Shown here: in pieces, positions 7,067 through 9,887 of the stretch
Layout of the letters: every line of letters begins with the position of its first letter
How positions within the stretch are numbered: the first letter of the stretch is position 1
Assembly (NCBI GenBank): GCA_030152105.1
Contig: JASLIH010000251.1
Span: 1 to 9,887, forward strand
DNA from: Actinomycetes bacterium
Lineage (GTDB): Bacteria; Actinomycetota; CALGFH01
Direction of reading: 5' to 3'
Length of the DNA: 9,887 bases
Position numbers and translations under genes: made by a program
The notes under the pieces: model-generated
Seen by the model: the letters and a program-made list of their open reading frames with translations, nothing else
The model's database searches: none
Told to the model about the DNA's origin: nothing

Positions 7067-7804
7067 ATGATCAGGACTCTCCTGGTACGTGGCATGGGTG
7101 TCGGCCTGGCCGCCGCGCTGCTGGCCTTCGCGTTCTCGTTCCTGGTCGGTGAGCCGCAGGTCGGCCGGGCCATCGACCTCGAGGCGCAGGCGGCCAGCGC
7201 CGCCGGCGTGGCCGAGGAACCGGAGGTTGTCAGCCGCACCGTCCAGCGCACCGTCGGCCTGGCCACCGCCGTGGGCATGTACGGGCTGGCCATGGGCGGG
7301 CTGTTCGGGATCGCCTTCGCGGTCGCCTACGGCCGCATCGGGAGCTTCGGGCCCCGAGCGGCGGCCGGGCTGCTCGCCCTCGGCGGGTTCGTGAGCGTGC
7401 AGCTGGTGCCGTTCCTGAAGTACCCGCCGAACCCGCCGGCGGTCGGCAACCCGGACACGATCGGCCGCCGGACCGCCCTGTACCTGCTGCTGCTCGTCAT
7501 CTCGGTGCTGGCCGCCCTGGCCGCGGTGTCGTTCGGGCGCCGGGCGGCGGCGGGCTACGGGAACTGGAACGCGGCCCTGCTGGCGGTCGGCGGGTTCGTG
7601 GCGCTGGTGGTCCTCGCCTATGTCGCGCTTCCTGGCGTCGACGAGGTGGCGGGCGGGTTCCCGGCCACCCTGCTGTGGCGCTTCCGGCTGGCCTCGCTCG
7701 GCACCCAGGCCGTGCTGTGGACGACCTTGGGCCTGGTGTTCGGCGCCTTGACCGAGCGAAGCCTCCAGGACCGGCGGCGGCAGCCCGCGGCCGCGGCCCG
7801 TTAG
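7067..7804 (+). CDS. cbtA: Cobalt transporter subunit CbtA
   Basis: The integral membrane subunit of the predicted CbtAB cobalt transporter. The product is 245 aa with about six hydrophobic segments (roughly 8-27, 66-88, 96-117, 137-156, 168-189, 208-228) and a basic C-terminus. The family signature FLKYPPNPPAVG (116-127), after the third segment, and the small RGMGVGLAAALLAF N-terminal helix are visible. The ATG at 7067 is preferred over an in-frame ATG at 7010 that would overlap cbtB by 38 bases: GGGAAGG at 7050-7056 precedes it, and MIRTLLVRGM is the expected N-terminus. It is co-transcribed with cbtB under the cobalamin riboswitch, and ends against a convergent phosphatase-like gene, with the 9 bases between them inside a hairpin. 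Confidence 0.93.
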   Translation: MIRTLLVRGMGVGLAAALLAFAFSFLVGEPQVGRAIDLEAQAASAAGVAEEPEVVSRTVQRTVGLATAVGMYGLAMGGLFGIAFAVAYGRIGSFGPRAAAGLLALGGFVSVQLVPFLKYPPNPPAVGNPDTIGRRTALYLLLLVISVLAALAAVSFGRRAAAGYGNWNAALLAVGGFVALVVLAYVALPGVDEVAGGFPATLLWRFRLASLGTQAVLWTTLGLVFGALTERSLQDRRRQPAAAAR

Positions 7805-7820
7805 GCTGGGCGCTCAGCCT
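7803..7820. terminator. Hairpin between convergent cbtA and phosphatase-like gene ends
   Basis: AGGCTG (7803-7808) pairs perfectly with CAGCCT (7815-7820) around ggcgct. It overlaps both stop codons (cbtA TAG at 7802-7804, minus-strand TGA at 7816-7814). There is no T-run on either side, so it is a candidate bidirectional terminator or 3'-end stabiliser of the type without a U-tract, not a canonical one. Confidence 0.4.
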
Positions 7821-8365
7821 GCTGTCCAGTTGACCCGGCTGAGCCCCCACCCCTGGTCGCGACGGTGCAGGACCGTCACCGATGCCGGTGCCACGTCGAC
7901 CCGCCAGAACGACTCCGGCGGCGCCCCGAGTGCCTGGACCACCGCCGTCCTGACCCAGCCAGCGTGGGTGACGGCGACCGTGGTGCCGGACCAGTCATGG
8001 GCCTGTTCCAGGAAGCGGGCCACCCGGAGCCGGAGCTCTCCCTCGGGGTCGGGCTGGTTGAGCCAGGCCCGCAGGCCTTCCGGGTCCCGGGCTCCGACCT
8101 CCTCCAGGGTGAGACCCGCCCACGCTCGCGGGTCGGGCCCGGCAAGGTCCGGGTCGACCGCGGCCGTCCAACCAGCGGCGGCCGCGGTCATGCGGGCACG
8201 CCGGGCAGGGCTGGAGCGGGCGGCGTCAACTCGACCAAGCACCTGGGCCAGCCGCTCCGCGGCCCGCACACCGGCCGCGTCCAGTGGCTCATCCGACGAG
8301 AAGGCTGCCCGCCGGGTCGCGGCGGTGGCGGCGCTCCGAACCAGCACCAACCGGTCGATCCTCAT
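7814..8365 (-). CDS. Histidine-phosphatase-superfamily protein lacking the catalytic His (CobC-like context)
   Basis: A 183-aa member of the phosphoglycerate-mutase/histidine phosphatase fold, by context possibly related to alpha-ribazole phosphatase of nucleotide-loop assembly. In active members the N-terminal strand ends in LVRHG or LVRHA. Here it reads RLVLVRSAATAATRR (5-19), so the phosphorylated histidine is Ser11 while Arg10 is kept. The rest of the fold is present: DEPLDAAG (25-32), SSPARRARMTAAA (51-63), the DPRAWAGLTLEEV region (78-90), where the acid catalyst would lie, and the second histidine in VTHAGWVRT (132-140). The start is ATG at 8365; the ribosome binding site is weak, and longer in-frame starts would run antisense into cobD. 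It may be a pseudophosphatase, or use another mechanism. It diverges from cobD, with 114 bases between them. Confidence 0.8.
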   Translation of the reverse strand: MRIDRLVLVRSAATAATRRAAFSSDEPLDAAGVRAAERLAQVLGRVDAARSSPARRARMTAAAAGWTAAVDPDLAGPDPRAWAGLTLEEVGARDPEGLRAWLNQPDPEGELRLRVARFLEQAHDWSGTTVAVTHAGWVRTAVVQALGAPPESFWRVDVAPASVTVLHRRDQGWGLSRVNWTAG

Positions 8366-8479
8366 CGGCGCCAACTCGACGGTCGCACTCGACCACTCTC
8401 CCCGTCCGGGCTCTTCGGCACCAGAAGCACAGCGTGGGCATGCTGCCGTTCTACACAAGCACAATCCCCAGGGGGTCTG
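8366..8479. promoter_or_regulatory. Divergent intergenic region between the phosphatase-like gene and cobD
   Basis: This 114-base gap must hold start signals for both genes. No convincing -35/-10 pair is visible in either direction, and no cobalamin riboswitch core (no GCCACTG or GGTGAGA-type match). The only clear element is AGGGGG at 8470-8475, a ribosome binding site 4 bases before the cobD ATG. Confidence 0.4.
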
Positions 8480-9511
8480 ATGGCGTCTCGCCCAGGATCG
8501 ACCAGGACGCCCGCCCTCGGCCTTGTCGGCGGGTTGGTTGCCGACTGGCTCGTGGGCGACCCCCGGCGGGGGCATCCGGTGGCCGGCTTCGGGTGGGTGG
8601 CGGCGGCGCTGGAACGGCGGATGTGGCGGCCGTCACGGGCCGCGGGAGCGCTCTACGTGGTCGCGCTGGTGGGCGGGGCGACCGGAACGACCGTGTGGAT
8701 TGACCGGCGGCTGCGCAGGTGGCCAGCAGGTCGGCTGTTCCTTCTTGGCGGGTTGACATGGGCCGCGGTGGGTGGGCGGCAACTGGCGCGGGCCGGGCGG
8801 GAGCTGGGCGGCGCGGTGCGGGATGGGGACCTTGGACGCGCCCGCGAGCTCGCGCCGACGCTGGTGGGGCGGGACCCGAGCATGCTGGATGGACCGGAGC
8901 TGTGCCGGGCGGCGGTCGAGTCGGTCGCCGAGAACACCGCCGACGCGGTCATCGGACCGCTGCTCTGGGGGGCGCTTGCCGGCCCGGCTGGTGTGGTCGG
9001 CTACCGGGCCGCGAACACCCTGGACGCCATGGTCGGCCACAAGAGTCCCAGGTACCTACGGTTCGGATGGGTCGCGGCACGGCTCGACGACCTGCTCGGC
9101 TGGCCAGCAGCGCGGCTGGGGGCTGGACTAGCCTGCCTGCTGGCGCCGGCGGTGGGCGGGGATGCCCAAGCGGCCTGGCGGACGCTGCGGCGCGACGGTG
9201 CCGCGCATCCGAGCCCCAACGCCGGACGCATGGAGGCCGCCTTCGCCGGCGCCCTCGGGGTCCGGCTGGGCGGCCGGAACAACTACGGCGACCGAGCCGA
9301 GGACCGGCCGGTCCTCGGCGACGGCCCGCTTCCCACCCCCGACGACGTGGACCGGGCGGTCCGCCTGTCCCTGCTGATCGGCGCCGCGACCGCCGCTGTC
9401 ATCGCACTGGCACGGCCATCCAACTCTGGCCGACCTCGGGTGCGACGGGCCGCTCAACATGCGACCATGATGCCAGGAGCGGCCTACAGGCAGGACCAGC
9501 AGAGGGGTTGA
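8480..9511 (+). CDS. cobD: Adenosylcobinamide-phosphate synthase CobD (CbiB)
   Basis: An inner-membrane enzyme that joins (R)-1-amino-2-propanol phosphate (or aminopropanol) to adenosylcobyric acid. The product is 343 aa. Motifs in order: GDPRRGHPV (26-34), ESVAENTADAVIGPLLW (147-163), GYRAANTLDAMVGHK (174-188), HPSPNAGRMEAAFAGAL (243-259) and VRLGGRNNY (261-269). Hydrophobic segments lie at about 12-25, 53-73, 84-98, 155-174, 210-226 and 296-311. The ATG at 8480 follows AGGGGG; the frame is also open far upstream, but that part is antisense to the phosphatase-like gene and shows no CobD features. Beyond the last membrane segment there is an unusual polar, basic tail of about 32 residues (312-343) with no recognisable motif. 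The next gene starts 4 bases after the stop. Confidence 0.95.
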   Translation: MASRPGSTRTPALGLVGGLVADWLVGDPRRGHPVAGFGWVAAALERRMWRPSRAAGALYVVALVGGATGTTVWIDRRLRRWPAGRLFLLGGLTWAAVGGRQLARAGRELGGAVRDGDLGRARELAPTLVGRDPSMLDGPELCRAAVESVAENTADAVIGPLLWGALAGPAGVVGYRAANTLDAMVGHKSPRYLRFGWVAARLDDLLGWPAARLGAGLACLLAPAVGGDAQAAWRTLRRDGAAHPSPNAGRMEAAFAGALGVRLGGRNNYGDRAEDRPVLGDGPLPTPDDVDRAVRLSLLIGAATAAVIALARPSNSGRPRVRRAAQHATMMPGAAYRQDQQRG

Positions 9512-9515
9512 GATC

Positions 9516-9740
9516 GTGGACGGCGCGACGGTGTCGGTGGCGGTCGTTGCCAGCCGCACCGAGGCGGAGCTGATCGTCGGCATGCTGCGCAGTCATGGCG
9601 TGAGCGCGGCGGTGTCGGCAGATGACGCCGGAGGACAGTACCCGCAGATGCAGATCGAGGGTGTTCGCGTGCTGGTTGCCCCCTCCGATGAAACCTCGGC
9701 CCGTCTGCTCCTAGCCGAGGCCGATGACACCCTCTCCTAG
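9516..9740 (+). CDS. Small DUF2007-like protein (putative signal-transducing protein)
   Basis: A 74-aa soluble alpha/beta protein. The pattern VSVAVVASRTEAELIVGML (6-24), then a short turn SHGVSAAVS (26-34) and a final RVLVAPSDETSARLLLAE (51-68), fits the DUF2007 domain. In that domain a strand, a helix bearing EAE, and a strand followed by an A-rich helix recur; its biochemical role is not established. The start is GTG at 9516, with AGAGGGG at 9501-9507 inside the end of cobD. The 4-base gap to cobD suggests co-transcription, but no link to cobalamin is known, so a shared operon may be only positional. Family assignment rests on pattern alone. Confidence 0.7.
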   Translation: MDGATVSVAVVASRTEAELIVGMLRSHGVSAAVSADDAGGQYPQMQIEGVRVLVAPSDETSARLLLAEADDTLS

Positions 9741-9748
9741 GTCGGACG

Positions 9749-9887
9749 ATGGAGCTGTTCCCGCCGATGCCGCTGGCCGAGTGGCGAGACACCAAGGAGA
9801 CGCTGCACCGGTTCTGCCAGGTGGTCGGCAAGGTCCGGCTGGCCGCCAGTGTGCGGCGCAACCACTGGTGGAACGTGCCCTTCCACC
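9749..9887 (+). CDS. DUF5996 family protein (3' partial)
   Basis: An open frame begins with ATG at 9749 and runs off the window after 46 codons. The visible N-terminus contains PMPLAEWRDTKETLHRFCQV (6-25), then VGKVRLA and RNHWWNVPFH. The order L-EW-DT--TLH---Q-VGK-RLA and the NHWW-VP pattern are typical of the start of DUF5996 proteins, which are usually about 300 residues; the function is unknown. It starts 8 bases after the small DUF2007-like gene, probably in the same transcript. Only about one sixth of a typical family member is seen, so integrity cannot be judged. Confidence 0.72.
   Translation, partial: MELFPPMPLAEWRDTKETLHRFCQVVGKVRLAASVRRNHWWNVPFH

Noticed and set aside
8466..8475. 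CCCCAGGGGG before cobD as a hairpin hiding the ribosome binding site
   Set aside because: The loop would be only one or two bases, too tight for a useful hairpin; it is better read as a plain purine-rich ribosome binding site.
7865..8479. Long in-frame extension upstream of cobD, giving a 548-residue protein
   Set aside because: This part runs antisense to the phosphatase-like gene, has no CobD features and is arginine/proline-rich as expected of a shadow frame. CobD motifs begin after the ATG at 8480, which has its own ribosome binding site.
1..9887. CRISPR array, tRNA/rRNA, insertion sequence or phage gene
   Set aside because: No spaced repeats, tRNA-like cloverleaf, transposase motifs or terminal inverted repeats were seen; the window is fully explained by cobalamin genes and two uncharacterised neighbours.

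Overview
The window is very GC-rich and reads as an actinobacterial chromosome segment carrying much of an aerobic (oxygen-dependent) cobalamin biosynthesis cluster. Support for Actinomycetota: the CobI-CobJ fusion known from mycobacteria and streptomycetes, frequent GTG starts, start-stop overlaps, a likely leaderless gene, and DUF2007 and DUF5996 neighbours. The lineage within the phylum cannot be fixed from the sequence.

Layout. (1) Positions 3-1532, plus strand: CobI-CobJ fusion methyltransferase, missing only its first few residues at the window edge. (2) Positions 6595 down to 1602, minus strand: a five-gene operon cobQ-cobL-cobM-cobF-cobK. All four junctions are 4-base stop/start overlaps (GTGA or ATGA). 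It converges on cobIJ. (3) Positions 6596-6837: a divergent control region with a promoter for each direction, -35 boxes back to back, and a compact cobalamin riboswitch on the plus strand. (4) Positions 6838-7804, plus: cbtB-cbtA, a predicted cobalt importer under the riboswitch. (5) Positions 8365 down to 7814, minus: a histidine-phosphatase-fold protein whose catalytic RHG histidine is replaced by serine. (6) Positions 8480-9511, plus: cobD (cbiB). (7) Positions 9516-9740: a small DUF2007-like protein. (8) Positions 9749-9887: the start of a DUF5996 protein that leaves the window.

How the genes fit together. CobI, CobJ, CobM, CobF, CobK and CobL cover most steps from precorrin-2 to precorrin-8. 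CobQ amidates the corrin side chains, CobD attaches the aminopropanol arm, and CbtAB probably brings in cobalt. Not in the window, so presumably elsewhere: CobG, CobH, CobB, the CobNST chelatase, CobO and CobU/CobV. The riboswitch shuts down cobalt uptake when cobalamin is plentiful. The divergent biosynthetic operon shows no room for a riboswitch of its own.

No wholly new system is evident. The features most worth a second look are the His-to-Ser phosphatase homologue, the split regulation at 6596-6837, and two short tandem duplications at the convergent ends of cobIJ and cobK.
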